64,000 nt of DNA from Hohaiivirga grylli (GTDB lineage Bacteria; Pseudomonadota; Alphaproteobacteria; Rhizobiales; Beijerinckiaceae), in NCBI RefSeq assembly GCF_039655745.1, contig NZ_JBBYXI010000002.1:620001-684000 (forward strand), written 5' to 3'. This document shows, piece by piece, positions 43,516-52,524 of this stretch (position 1 is the stretch's first letter; each line of letters begins with the position of its first letter). The notes under the pieces are model-generated. The model worked only from the letters and a program-made list of their open reading frames with translations, searched no databases and had not been told where the DNA came from. The position numbers and the translations under genes are program-made.

Positions 43516-44850
43516 CTATTTCTTCTTTGTTTTCCGGAACTTGGTAGCCCAATCTTTTTTCTCAACCTGAATTCCGCGGGCAATTGCCAATGCGTTATCG
43601 GGGACATCGCCCGTAATCACAGACCCAGAGCCTACAAATGCTCCTTGCCCGACAACAACAGGAGCAACAAGAGAAGAGTTTGAACCGATAAAGGCGCCAT
43701 CCCGAATAACAGTCTGGAATTTATCATATCCGTCGTAGTTACAGGTAATCGTTCCTGCTCCGATATTTACATCAGAACCAATTGTTGCATCACCAAGATA
43801 TGTAAGGTGAGAAACTTTGGCACCCTCACCAAGTTCGGTTTTCTTGATCTCAACAAAGTTGCCAACCTTTGCTTTTTCCCCGAGAACAGCCCCGGGTCTT
43901 AAGCGTGCAAACGGGCCAACAGACACATTATTTTTAATGGTTGCCCCTTCAAGATGGCTATAGGCATGGATAGTTACCCCATCACCAACAGATACACCTG
44001 GCGCAAAAAAGACATTCGGCTCAATTTCAACATCTTTGCCAAAGCATGTATCGAAACTGAGAAAAACGGTCTCAGGCGCCGTCATTGTCACGCCTGCAAC
44101 AAGTGCGCGATTGCGCAACCTTTGCTGCATCGTTGCTTCAGCAGATGCGAGCTGTACCTTATCATTAACGCCTTTGACAGTTTCTTCATCAGCATAAACG
44201 GCAGAAGCCAGCTTACCTGCTGCAGCTGCAATAGAAACGGCATCAGTGAGATAAAACTCACCCTTGGCATTGTCATTGCCAATGGCGTTGAGAATATCCA
44301 AAAGTCCCTCACCCTGAAAAGCCATTAATCCGGCATTACAGAGACGAACGGCCTTTTCCTGATCTGAAGCCTCTTTCTCTTCACGAATCGCAACAAGCTT
44401 CTCATCTTCAACGAGTAACCTGCCATAGCCAAAAGGATTTTCAGCCTCGAAGCCAAGAACAGACACAGCTGCTCCTGAAGCCAATGGTTTTCTGAGATCA
44501 GAGAAAACATCGGCTGTAATCAATGGCGTATCAGCAAATGCAACAACGACATCATCAACGGGCTGTTTCAATGCCTCCTTGGCAGCCAGAACAGCATGAG
44601 CCGTACCAAGACGCTCTTTCTGAACAACTATTTCTGCATGTGGAGCAACTTTTAAAGCCTCAGCCGCAACACGATCATGATCAGGTCCAACCACGACAAC
44701 GAGTCGGTCTGCGCCTGCTTCCTGAACCTCTGCCAGCACGTGGGCAAGCATGCTTCTACCGGCAATACGGTGCAAAACCTTTGGCAGAGTTGAGCGCATC
44801 CGCGTACCTTCACCAGCGGCTAAAATAATTGCTAGACAGGAACGGTTCAT
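43516..44850 (-). CDS. glmU: Bifunctional GlmU (GlcN-1-P acetyltransferase / GlcNAc-1-P uridyltransferase)
   Basis: 444 residues, near the usual 450. The N-terminal uridyltransferase has ILAAGEGTRMRSTLPKVLH at residue 8 and AFADTPLI near 104. The C-terminal left-handed beta-helix begins near 245 with repeated hexapeptides and contains ARLRPGAVLGEKAKVGNFVE and GAGTITCNYDGYDKFQT with the acetyltransferase site. It makes UDP-GlcNAc from GlmS/GlmM product in two steps. With glmS it forms a probable glmU-glmS unit. Confidence 0.98.
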   Translation of the reverse strand: MNRSCLAIILAAGEGTRMRSTLPKVLHRIAGRSMLAHVLAEVQEAGADRLVVVVGPDHDRVAAEALKVAPHAEIVVQKERLGTAHAVLAAKEALKQPVDDVVVAFADTPLITADVFSDLRKPLASGAAVSVLGFEAENPFGYGRLLVEDEKLVAIREEKEASDQEKAVRLCNAGLMAFQGEGLLDILNAIGNDNAKGEFYLTDAVSIAAAAGKLASAVYADEETVKGVNDKVQLASAEATMQQRLRNRALVAGVTMTAPETVFLSFDTCFGKDVEIEPNVFFAPGVSVGDGVTIHAYSHLEGATIKNNVSVGPFARLRPGAVLGEKAKVGNFVEIKKTELGEGAKVSHLTYLGDATIGSDVNIGAGTITCNYDGYDKFQTVIRDGAFIGSNSSLVAPVVVGQGAFVGSGSVITGDVPDNALAIARGIQVEKKDWATKFRKTKKK

Positions 44851-45057
44851 ATTGTCTCCGGTATGGAAGTTATTTCTGACTCATTGTCTCTTAACCCACC
44901 TTATCGTTCATTTGAACTTTATAATGCTTTAACGCTTTATCGAAATTGAGAAAAACAGTTTAAAACAGCTATTCTTTTTCCTCCCATCCTGTTTACTTTC
45001 ATGCTAAGCAAAGCCCGCATTTATTCGTTCAGATAATATAATCGTTCTCACCTCCTG

Positions 45058-46626
45058 ATGGAGCACACCTTGTCTTTGTCACGTCAGACTATAAACCGCC
45101 GTAAATTCACTGCTCTTCTTGGCGCAAGTGCAATTACATTCAACGTATCGGCGGCCTTTGCTCAATCAGGTGATCAGCCAAGTATTTCAACGGTTGGCGA
45201 AGGAATGCCCTTTTCCATAAATGCCGTATCAGATCTTGCTCGCCAGCTGTCAAAAAAGCCTTTTGTACCTCCGTCCCGCAATATGCCGGATGTTTTTGCC
45301 AATCTGAATTACGAACAGTACGCAAGCATACGTTCAGATTCTTCTTCATTTGTATGGGCGAACGAGAACTGGGGTTTTGCCATTGAGCCACTGCATCGTG
45401 GTTTTGTGTTCTCGAATATGGTTCGGCTTTATACGGTAGAAGATGGTGTTGTCCGTCGCATCCCGTACGATCAGAAGCGTTTTAGCTTTGGCTCTCTGGA
45501 GGTTCCTCCAAATCTGCCCGAAGACCTTGAGTATTCAGGATTTCGTCTTCATTCCAAAGAAGATCAGAACTTTACTGAGTTTGCAATTGTCCAAGGAGCA
45601 ACCTTCTTTCAGGCAATCGCACGTGGACAGAACTACGGCTCTATCGCCCGCGCATTAACGCTCAAACCAGCTGATATGCGTGGTGAAGAATTCCCGGTTT
45701 TCAAAGCATTTTGGATCGAACGCCCAACAGCTGGGTCTAATGCCCTTGTCATCAATGGATTAATCGACTCAGAATCAACCTCAGGAAGTATCCGCCTGAC
45801 ATTCCGCCCTGGCGAAATGACGATTGTTGATGTTGAGATGACCCTTTTCCCGCGTGCAGCACTTGAACATATCGGAATCGGGGCAATCGGTAGCCGCTTC
45901 TTCTTCAGCCCGAATGAAAACAAGAAATTCGATGATTTACGTGAAGCGGTCCATGATGCCAATGGTCTGGGAATTCATAATGGTCAGGATGAATGGCTCT
46001 GGCGCCCATTAAAGAATCCGGAATCACTGCAGATTTCACAATTCATGGATAAAAACCCCAAAGGTTTTGGCCTTATTCAGAGATATCGTGATTATACGGC
46101 TTACCGGGATGATTCCCGCCATCTGGAAAAATGCCCAAGCGTTTGGATCGAGCCCCTTGGCGAATGGGGTGAAGGTGTTGTGCAGATGATTGAAATTCCC
46201 AGCGATGCCGAGATTAATTCGAATATCCTGACATACTGGCGTCCAGGGGCAACGATTGCAGCTGGCTCTGAGGTCACATTTAACTACCGCCAGTACTGGT
46301 GCTGGAATTTACCCGAGCGCCCACAGCTGGCAACAGTTACCTCAACACGCTCCGGAAAAGGCTCCTCAAACAGAAGACGCAAATACCTTGTTGAGTTTAG
46401 CGGTGATAATCTGACAGAGCCTGCAATTCACGAGCTTAAGGCAGATATTACTGCAAGACCGGGATCAATTTCCAATATCAATATCTGGAGATATACTGAT
46501 CAGAAGACAATCAGGGTTACATTTGAAATGGATCCTGGAAATGAAAACGCCAGTGAGCTTCGTCTCGTACTGATGGCAGGAGATAAACCTGCCAGTGAAA
46601 TATGGCTATATCGTTGGACGGCGTAA
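45058..46626 (+). CDS. opgG: Periplasmic glucan biosynthesis protein, OpgG/OpgD (MdoG) family
   Basis: 522 residues. The N terminus has a twin-arginine signal: NRRKFTALLG followed by a hydrophobic segment and AAFA before QSG. The MdoG domain fills the rest, with characteristic IRSDSSSFVWANENWGFAIEP (starts near 80) and YWRPGATIAAGSEVTFNYRQYW near 395. OpgG is normally Sec-exported and OpgD Tat-exported, so by export route this is OpgD-like, but its position before opgH is that of OpgG. It acts in the periplasm on backbone synthesis of osmoregulated beta-glucans. Confidence 0.92.
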   Translation: MEHTLSLSRQTINRRKFTALLGASAITFNVSAAFAQSGDQPSISTVGEGMPFSINAVSDLARQLSKKPFVPPSRNMPDVFANLNYEQYASIRSDSSSFVWANENWGFAIEPLHRGFVFSNMVRLYTVEDGVVRRIPYDQKRFSFGSLEVPPNLPEDLEYSGFRLHSKEDQNFTEFAIVQGATFFQAIARGQNYGSIARALTLKPADMRGEEFPVFKAFWIERPTAGSNALVINGLIDSESTSGSIRLTFRPGEMTIVDVEMTLFPRAALEHIGIGAIGSRFFFSPNENKKFDDLREAVHDANGLGIHNGQDEWLWRPLKNPESLQISQFMDKNPKGFGLIQRYRDYTAYRDDSRHLEKCPSVWIEPLGEWGEGVVQMIEIPSDAEINSNILTYWRPGATIAAGSEVTFNYRQYWCWNLPERPQLATVTSTRSGKGSSNRRRKYLVEFSGDNLTEPAIHELKADITARPGSISNINIWRYTDQKTIRVTFEMDPGNENASELRLVLMAGDKPASEIWLYRWTA

Positions 46627-46631
46627 CAAGA

Positions 46632-48782
46632 ATGTCTCAAACCAGTAAATTGCATTCTCAATCTGAAACAGGCATGCCTGTTGAGCGTCATATTGCCATG
46701 CCCACGCAGGCATTGTTTCGTTGGTCCAAGAGTGAAGAACGAAAGCTCATACATCCAGAAAACTACGATAGACGTATTCTGGTACGTCTGCTTGTTTTTG
46801 GTGGAGCCTTTTTACTGACAGCTTACGGCGCCTGGGAAATGTATCAGGTTGTTTCGGTAAACCGGACAACCTTTTTGCAGTACATTCTGCTAGCCCTCTT
46901 CACAGTCAACTTCTCCTGGATTGCTCTGGCCTTTACGAGTGCGATAGCCGGTTTCTTTGCTCTGTTCTTCAGAAGCCGAAAAGTAAAAGCCCTCCCGGAA
47001 AAGCTTTCAACACGAACCGCCATCATCATGCCGGTTTATAATGAATCAACAGCAAGAACATTTGCTGCAGTTCAGGCAATATGGGAATCGGTTGAAGCAA
47101 CGGGATACGGCGATAATTTCGATTATTTTATTCTGTCAGACAGTACGCAGCCCAATGCGTGGGTTGCTGAAGAGCGCGCCTTTTTAGACCTTAAAAAGCG
47201 GTTTGGTCCTGATGGTCGTATTTTCTACCGTCATCGTCCGAAGAACTATAGCCGAAAAGCTGGTAATATCTCTGACTTTGTGACCCGCTGGGGCGCAAAC
47301 TACGATCATATGCTGGTTCTGGATGCAGACAGTCTGATGACAGGTGATTGTGTGGTTGAACTCGCTGCGACCATGGAAGGCGACCCTGACGCTGGTATTA
47401 TTCAGACACTGCCACTGATCATTAATCGCAACACATTGATGGCGCGCGTACAGCAATATGCCGCTCGTATCTACGGACCAATTGTTGCAGCTGGCCTTTC
47501 CTCCTGGATGGGTAAGGATGGTAATTATTGGGGCCATAATGCGATTATTCGGGTTAAGGCATTCGCTGAAGCCGCAGGCCTTCCTGACTTACGTGGCAAA
47601 CCTCCCTTTGGCGGCCATATTATGAGCCATGACTTTGTTGAAGCTGCTCTGATCCGTCGTGCTGGCTGGCTTGTCTATATGCTCCCTTACCTGCAGGGCT
47701 CCTATGAGGAAAGCCCGCCCTCCCTTATCGACCTTGCCGTTCGCGATCGTCGCTGGTGTCAGGGCAATATGCAGCATAGCCGCGTATTGCCCACCAAAGG
47801 TTTAAAACTGGCATCTCGCCAGCACTTTGCAACCGGCATCATGTCTTATCTGGCATCCCCATTCTGGATGTTCCAGCTGATTGTCGGTATCGCCCTTGTC
47901 TTGCAGACACATTATATCCGCCCCGAATATTTTACGCGTGATTTCAGTCTGTTCCCGGTATGGCCAACCTTCGACCCTGAGCGCGCCCTCGCTCTTTTCG
48001 GGTTAACAATGGCTATTCTGCTTGCTCCCAAATTCTTTGGTCTTCTCCTGACCCTCATGAACAAAGAAGAGCGAAAAGCCTGCGGTGGAACTATACGCCT
48101 GCTCATCTCCACCATCATTGAGCTCATTTTGTCCGCTCTGATTGCGCCAATCCTGATGCTGATCCAATCCGGCTCTGTCTTCCAGATATTACTGGGACGC
48201 GATACAGGCTGGAATCCACAGCGTCGTGATGATGGTTCTATTCCATTAAAGGATATTATCCGCCGCCATCGCTGGCATACATTGCTTGGTATTATCACCG
48301 GAATATCAGCATTTCTGATTGCAACCTCCCTGTTTCTCTGGATGTCGCCAACCATTCTTGGTCTTGTTCTGGCGATTCCAATTTCATGGAGTAGCGGACA
48401 GCTGGGTATCGGTCTTTGGCTTAAAAAACATGGTTTGCTGGCAACCCCGGAAGAAGGCTCTCCGCCTGCTATCGCAACACGTGCCAATGAACTTCAGCAA
48501 GAACGTACCAAGCTTGATTTTGACGATGCCGATGCATTGATTGCCCTGTATACAGACAGCAATCTGCGACATGCTCATGAGAAAATGCTCCCACTCATGC
48601 CAGAACGCAAACGCGGCATTATTGATGCTGATCGTGCTGTCGCAGAAGCTAAGATTAAAGAAGCGGAGACAGTCTCAGAAGCTGCTCAATGGTTAAATTC
48701 CAGGGAACGTATGGTCGTTCTGCACGATCCATATCTTATGTCCCTGATTGTTGGCCTCGAGCCTCCAGCAAAAGAATACTGA
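46632..48782 (+). CDS. opgH: Glucan biosynthesis glucosyltransferase OpgH (MdoH)
   Basis: 716 residues from the ATG at 46632, five bases after the opgG stop; an ATG at 46602 inside opgG is in frame too. A cytoplasmic N-terminal tail is followed by two membrane segments (about 45-110 from the start), the GT2 domain with IIMPVYNES, LDADSLMTGD, and DRRWCQGNMQH (QxxRW-type site) and then five to six further membrane segments. It polymerises UDP-glucose into beta-1,2-linked linear glucan and moves it to the periplasm. UDP-glucose use is family knowledge. Confidence 0.95.
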   Translation: MSQTSKLHSQSETGMPVERHIAMPTQALFRWSKSEERKLIHPENYDRRILVRLLVFGGAFLLTAYGAWEMYQVVSVNRTTFLQYILLALFTVNFSWIALAFTSAIAGFFALFFRSRKVKALPEKLSTRTAIIMPVYNESTARTFAAVQAIWESVEATGYGDNFDYFILSDSTQPNAWVAEERAFLDLKKRFGPDGRIFYRHRPKNYSRKAGNISDFVTRWGANYDHMLVLDADSLMTGDCVVELAATMEGDPDAGIIQTLPLIINRNTLMARVQQYAARIYGPIVAAGLSSWMGKDGNYWGHNAIIRVKAFAEAAGLPDLRGKPPFGGHIMSHDFVEAALIRRAGWLVYMLPYLQGSYEESPPSLIDLAVRDRRWCQGNMQHSRVLPTKGLKLASRQHFATGIMSYLASPFWMFQLIVGIALVLQTHYIRPEYFTRDFSLFPVWPTFDPERALALFGLTMAILLAPKFFGLLLTLMNKEERKACGGTIRLLISTIIELILSALIAPILMLIQSGSVFQILLGRDTGWNPQRRDDGSIPLKDIIRRHRWHTLLGIITGISAFLIATSLFLWMSPTILGLVLAIPISWSSGQLGIGLWLKKHGLLATPEEGSPPAIATRANELQQERTKLDFDDADALIALYTDSNLRHAHEKMLPLMPERKRGIIDADRAVAEAKIKEAETVSEAAQWLNSRERMVVLHDPYLMSLIVGLEPPAKEY

Positions 48783-48790
48783 AAAAAAGG

Positions 48791-48816
48791 CCCGGAGTCA
48801 CAAAAGTGAGTCCGGG
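48791..48816 (+). terminator. Hairpin after opgH, possible terminator
   Basis: CCCGGA/TCCGGG extended by TCAC/GTGA across one G-G mismatch, loop AAAA, starting 8 bases after the opgH stop. No T-run follows on the plus strand, so termination may be Rho-dependent. Confidence 0.4.
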
Positions 48817-49044
48817 CAGGGAGTTGGAAGCTACGGATGCCCAACGGAACATCCAAGCGCACTCTAAACGCTTCACAGCGCTATTGCTAGTATAAAAGTA
48901 ATTTTTTACAAGATTATTAGGAAAAGCTCATATATTTAGACATAAAATTACAGGCGCATATTTTTTTACAGCTCACTTTTTGATGTAATTTTCATAAATT
49001 TTATTTTTTTCCTGCATTCATTCAAAAGAAATGCGCTTTATGGC

Positions 49045-49073
49045 TTGACCAAGAAGCTCTTAGCCCCTATTCC
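49045..49073 (+). promoter_or_regulatory. tRNA-Lys promoter
   Basis: TTGACC (49045-49050) and TATTCC (49068-49073) with a 17-base spacer place the transcription start a few bases before the tRNA 5' end at 49088. Confidence 0.55.
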
Positions 49074-49087
49074 GTAGCCTTCCTCTG

Positions 49088-49163
49088 GAGCGCGTAGCTC
49101 AGCCGGTAGAGCATCTGACTTTTAATCAGAGGGTCCTGGGTTCGAGTCCCAGCGCGCTCACCA
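49088..49163 (+). tRNA. tRNA-Lys (anticodon UUU)
   Basis: 76 bases: acceptor GAGCGCG/CGCGCTC, D-loop AGCCGGTA, anticodon stem TCTGA/TCAGA with loop CTTTTAA (anticodon TTT), T-arm GGTTCGAGTCC and encoded ACCA end. It is followed by its own terminator. Confidence 0.98.
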
Positions 49164-49180
49164 TAACTCCAGAGGTCAAG

Positions 49181-49207
49181 AACCCGCCACTTTGGCGGGT
49201 TTTTTGT
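49181..49207 (+). terminator. tRNA-Lys terminator
   Basis: AACCCGCC/GGCGGGTT with a 5-base loop, then TTTTTG. It is bidirectional enough (AA before the stem) to also serve the convergent DUF6868 gene only weakly. Confidence 0.88.
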
Positions 49208-49216
49208 TTGCCAAAT

Positions 49217-49459
49217 CTAAAACCCAAATTTCATGACGAGGTAAGGCACAACAAACAACAGTAATGTCGCAATTTTATAAAAAGCAAGACAGCTATACAG
49301 CACGAGATCAAACGCGCCCCGAGACAGCCGGAACCACCTTGAATGTAATCTGAAAAGAGCATCATGCATGGAAACAAAAATTAAAAAATACAGAGTAACA
49401 ATCGCCAGATTAATGATCGCACTCCAGCCAAAAATCATGCGTGTTGTTTCAAAGGTCAT
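49217..49459 (-). CDS. DUF6868 family small membrane protein
   Basis: 80 residues. Two membrane segments (about 10-30 and 55-78) flank a conserved SMHDALFRLHSRWFRLSRGAFD, which matches the family pattern HDWIYRLHGRWF-like. Function unknown. It stands alone between tRNA-Lys and the phosphopantetheinyl transferase gene. Confidence 0.8.
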   Translation of the reverse strand: MTFETTRMIFGWSAIINLAIVTLYFLIFVSMHDALFRLHSRWFRLSRGAFDLVLYSCLAFYKIATLLLFVVPYLVMKFGF

Positions 49460-49561
49460 TGGACTACCCCTGATTGTATCAGACGTCCTTATTGATATAG
49501 GCTGATAAAAGGTATTTAGAATGCCACTGAGGCTCTTTTATTGGCATGCAGAAAGCAGTTG

Positions 49562-50242
49562 ATGAACAATTCCACTCTTATCTTTTCATCAATCATTGAT
49601 AAGCAAAGCCAGATGGCAGAGGAGCTGGCCGCAGATTTTTCCAACCCTGAAGACTATTTGCAATCCTCCAAAAAAGACGGTGTTCTGGCCCGTGCATTAG
49701 GCCGAAAAATCATTAGTTCCCAAACCAATACACAATCAGAAGACTGGACATTCTCCAGAGAGGTTTCCGGGAAGCCTCTTGCATTATTTTGTGGCGCTTC
49801 ATCGGGTGTCTATATTTCAATATCTCATTCAGCAAATTACATTGCTGTTGCAATTACGAAAGCCGGTGCAATCGGCATTGATATTGAACACCATAAAGAT
49901 TTTCAGAATATACAACCTGTCTCAGAATTAGCGTTTGGGCATCTGGAGCAACGTGAGGTTATCCAGAAGGGCGCAGATCGTTTCTACGAAATCTGGACAG
50001 CAAGAGAAGCTTTTGCAAAAGCAACAGGCCGCGGGCTGGAACAGGCCGCCAACAGGCAGGATCAGTTTCCTCTCCCTTTAAGCAGAGGAAAGCTCTGCCC
50101 GAATACCTTCTCAGAAGCACAGAGTGAAAACTGGTATTTTGGTATCGATTACCCACGAACATCCCTTCCCTGCACGATTGCTGTACAGGTTCAGGATTGC
50201 AAGCAGAGATCACTTGAGTGGCAGCAGGAAAACTTTATTTGA
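49562..50242 (+). CDS. 4'-phosphopantetheinyl transferase superfamily protein
   Basis: 226 residues from the ATG at 49562; the frame opens at a TTG seven codons earlier. SISHSANYIAVAI near residue 87 and GIDIEHHKD near 104 give the Mg-binding Asp and Glu. The WxxKEA motif reads WTAREAFAKATGRG near 142, with Arg for Lys but the catalytic Glu kept. The size and two-half layout are Sfp-like rather than AcpS-like. It moves phosphopantetheine from CoA to carrier proteins. No NRPS, PKS or fatty-acid synthase gene is nearby, so its target is unknown. It is convergent with tgt. Confidence 0.85.
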   Translation: MNNSTLIFSSIIDKQSQMAEELAADFSNPEDYLQSSKKDGVLARALGRKIISSQTNTQSEDWTFSREVSGKPLALFCGASSGVYISISHSANYIAVAITKAGAIGIDIEHHKDFQNIQPVSELAFGHLEQREVIQKGADRFYEIWTAREAFAKATGRGLEQAANRQDQFPLPLSRGKLCPNTFSEAQSENWYFGIDYPRTSLPCTIAVQVQDCKQRSLEWQQENFI

Positions 50243-50253
50243 GCAGATAGTCC

Positions 50254-51384
50254 TTATGACTTGCTCTGCTCGCCCTCTGCCCAGCCCGCTTTGGTCTCTG
50301 CGATAAAATCATCAAGACGGCCATCTGTAATCGCCTGACGTAACCCAGCCATCAGATATTGGTAATAGGCAATGTTGTTCCATGTGAGGAGCATCATTCC
50401 CAATATCTCGTTTGAACGGACAAGGTGATGCAGATAAGCGCGGGAATATTTAGAAGATGCCTCACATGATGAAGCCTCATCCAATGGACGCGGATCATCC
50501 GCATGACGTGCATTACGTAAGTTAATACGTCCAAACCGCGTATAGGCTAATCCGTGGCGTCCAGCGCGCGTTGGCATGACACAATCAAACATATCAATGC
50601 CGCGGCGAACAGATTCAACAATATCATCTGGCGTACCAACGCCCATAAGATATCGCGGTTTTGACTGCGGCAGGTTTGGAGCAACAATATCAATCATCTG
50701 CAGCATGACATCCTGCGGCTCACCAACAGCCAGACCACCGACAGCGTATCCCTTGAGATCAAGATCAACCAGCTCGCGGGCACTCTCAACCCGCAGACGC
50801 TCAACAGCACCACCCTGAACAATCCCGAACATTGCTTTGCCCGGCTGATTGCCAAAAGCAACCTTACAACGTTCGGCCCAACGCAGAGAGAGATGCATTG
50901 CCTTTTCGGCAACGGCATCCGTGCATGGCAGCTTTACACATTCATCAAGCTGCATCTGAATGTCGGAATCCAGCAATCCCTGAATTTCAATTGAGCGCTC
51001 AGGTGTCAGGACATGCTTTGATCCGTCAATATGCGATTGGAAGGTCACGCCCTCTTCCGTGATCTTTCTCAGAGCCGCCAGAGACATAACCTGAAAGCCG
51101 CCAGAGTCTGTTAAAATCGGGTGGGGCCAGCGGGCAAACTCATGCAGGCCGCCAAGGCGTGCAATACGCTCTGCACCGGGACGCAGCATCAGGTGATAGG
51201 TATTACCCAGAATGACGTCTGCTCCGGCCTCCCTGACCTGATCGAGATACATGGCTTTAACAGTTCCAGCCGTACCAACGGGCATGAATGCAGGTGTACG
51301 GATAACACCGCGTGGCATACTGATCTGGCCACAACGGGCATTACCATCAGTTGCTGAAACCGAGAACGTGAAAACCTCACTCAT
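50254..51384 (-). CDS. tgt: tRNA-guanine transglycosylase
   Basis: 376 residues. Active-site features of bacterial Tgt are present: TDSGGFQVMSLA near residue 91 (Asp nucleophile region), GIVQGG near 187, GGLAVGE near 217 and DMFDCVMPTRAGRHG near 264 with the second catalytic Asp. The C-terminal zinc site usually reads CxCxxC then His; here it is ASSCEASSKYSRAYLHHL, where the usual three clustered Cys are reduced to one. It inserts preQ1 at position 34 of GUN tRNAs. It overlaps queA by 4 bases (ATGA). Confidence 0.94.
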   Translation of the reverse strand: MSEVFTFSVSATDGNARCGQISMPRGVIRTPAFMPVGTAGTVKAMYLDQVREAGADVILGNTYHLMLRPGAERIARLGGLHEFARWPHPILTDSGGFQVMSLAALRKITEEGVTFQSHIDGSKHVLTPERSIEIQGLLDSDIQMQLDECVKLPCTDAVAEKAMHLSLRWAERCKVAFGNQPGKAMFGIVQGGAVERLRVESARELVDLDLKGYAVGGLAVGEPQDVMLQMIDIVAPNLPQSKPRYLMGVGTPDDIVESVRRGIDMFDCVMPTRAGRHGLAYTRFGRINLRNARHADDPRPLDEASSCEASSKYSRAYLHHLVRSNEILGMMLLTWNNIAYYQYLMAGLRQAITDGRLDDFIAETKAGWAEGEQSKS

Positions 51385-52457
51385 AAAGCCTCTCCGGCGC
51401 CGCGAAAGAGCAGCGAACTATCTCCGTAAGAATAAAAACGATACCCATTGGCAATGGCATGGGCATAAGCCTTCTGCATGGTTTCCATACCAGAGAATGC
51501 ACTCACCAACATAAAGAGCGTTGATTTTGGCAAATGGAAATTTGTCATCAGAATATCAACCGCCTTAAAACGATATCCTGGCGTGATAAAAATAGCCGTA
51601 TCGCCTGAAAAGGCCTGAATACGATCATCATCACTGGCGGCACTTTCAAGAAGTCTTAATGCGGTTGTGCCAACTGCAACAACGCGTCCTCCACGCTTGC
51701 GGACAGCATTCAGTGCTTCAGCCGTTTCAGGCGATACTTCACCCCACTCACTATGCATACGATGCTCTGAGGTTTCCTCAACCTTTACGGGAAGAAAGGT
51801 GCCGGCTCCGACATGAAGCGTTACAAAATGTTTTTCAATTCCGCGCGCTGCCAGATCAGCCATTAAGCGATCTGTAAAATGCAGGCCGGCAGTTGGTGCA
51901 GCAACTGCACCTTCATGCTTTGCATATATGGTTTGGTAGTCTGTGCTGTCTTTACCATCTGTTGGCCGTTTACCAGCGATATAAGGCGGTAGAGGCAACT
52001 CTGCAATTTTCATCAGAGCCTGGTCAAACTCAGGGCCGGATAAGGAAAACTGAACGCTGACCTCACCGCCCTCACCTTTGCTGACAACGGTCGCACTGAG
52101 AGAGATATCGCTCTCCTCTGTACCAAAGGAAATAACATCTCCAATATTCAGCTTTTTTGCCGGGCGTGCAAAAGCCAGCCAGCTATCAGGAGACTGCCTC
52201 TTATGGAGCATAAGCTCTACACGCGCCTTAGCCTCTGCACGAATGCGGTATCCGTAAAGGCGAGATGGAATAACCTTTGTATTATTGAAGACAAGCGCAT
52301 CACCCGGCTGTAACAGCATCGGGAGATCAAGAACATGTTTATCCTGAAGATCACCTTGAGGCCCAACAACAAGAAAGCGCGCCTGATCGCGCGGCTCTAC
52401 CGGGCGAAGCGCAATATTTTCTTCAGGTAAATCGAAATCAAATAAATCTACGCGCAT
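51381..52457 (-). CDS. queA: S-adenosylmethionine:tRNA ribosyltransferase-isomerase QueA
   Basis: 358 residues, normal length. Family stretches are DFDLPEENIALRP at the start, GDALVFNNTKVIPSRL near 55, EGAVAAPTAGLHFTD near 180 and LHVGAGTFLPVK near 215. QueA builds the epoxyqueuosine cyclopentene ring on tRNA after Tgt has inserted preQ1. The queA-tgt coupling shows a dedicated queuosine pair; the remaining steps are not in the window. Confidence 0.97.
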   Translation of the reverse strand: MRVDLFDFDLPEENIALRPVEPRDQARFLVVGPQGDLQDKHVLDLPMLLQPGDALVFNNTKVIPSRLYGYRIRAEAKARVELMLHKRQSPDSWLAFARPAKKLNIGDVISFGTEESDISLSATVVSKGEGGEVSVQFSLSGPEFDQALMKIAELPLPPYIAGKRPTDGKDSTDYQTIYAKHEGAVAAPTAGLHFTDRLMADLAARGIEKHFVTLHVGAGTFLPVKVEETSEHRMHSEWGEVSPETAEALNAVRKRGGRVVAVGTTALRLLESAASDDDRIQAFSGDTAIFITPGYRFKAVDILMTNFHLPKSTLFMLVSAFSGMETMQKAYAHAIANGYRFYSYGDSSLLFRGAGEAL

Positions 52458-52524
52458 GAAGCGCTACCAACTCAATATAAAAACAGGGTGAGCATTTTGT
52501 GCCCACCCCGAAAATCAATAGAAA

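Larger units (their letters stand above)
48783..49087. other. Intergenic region opgH / tRNA-Lys
   Basis: About 305 bases with no ORF. The left end has a hairpin CCCGGA..TCCGGG (48791-48816) that may end opgGH transcription but lacks a plus-strand T-run. The middle (48895-49020) is very AT-rich with long T-tracts. The right end has the tRNA-Lys promoter. Confidence 0.45.

Noticed and set aside
47912..48487. 191-codon minus-strand ORF inside opgH
   Set aside because: Antisense to the membrane part of OpgH; composition of a reverse-strand shadow.
48895..49020. AT-rich stretch as an origin or integration site next to tRNA-Lys
   Set aside because: No repeats, DnaA boxes, att duplication of the tRNA end or integrase gene are visible.
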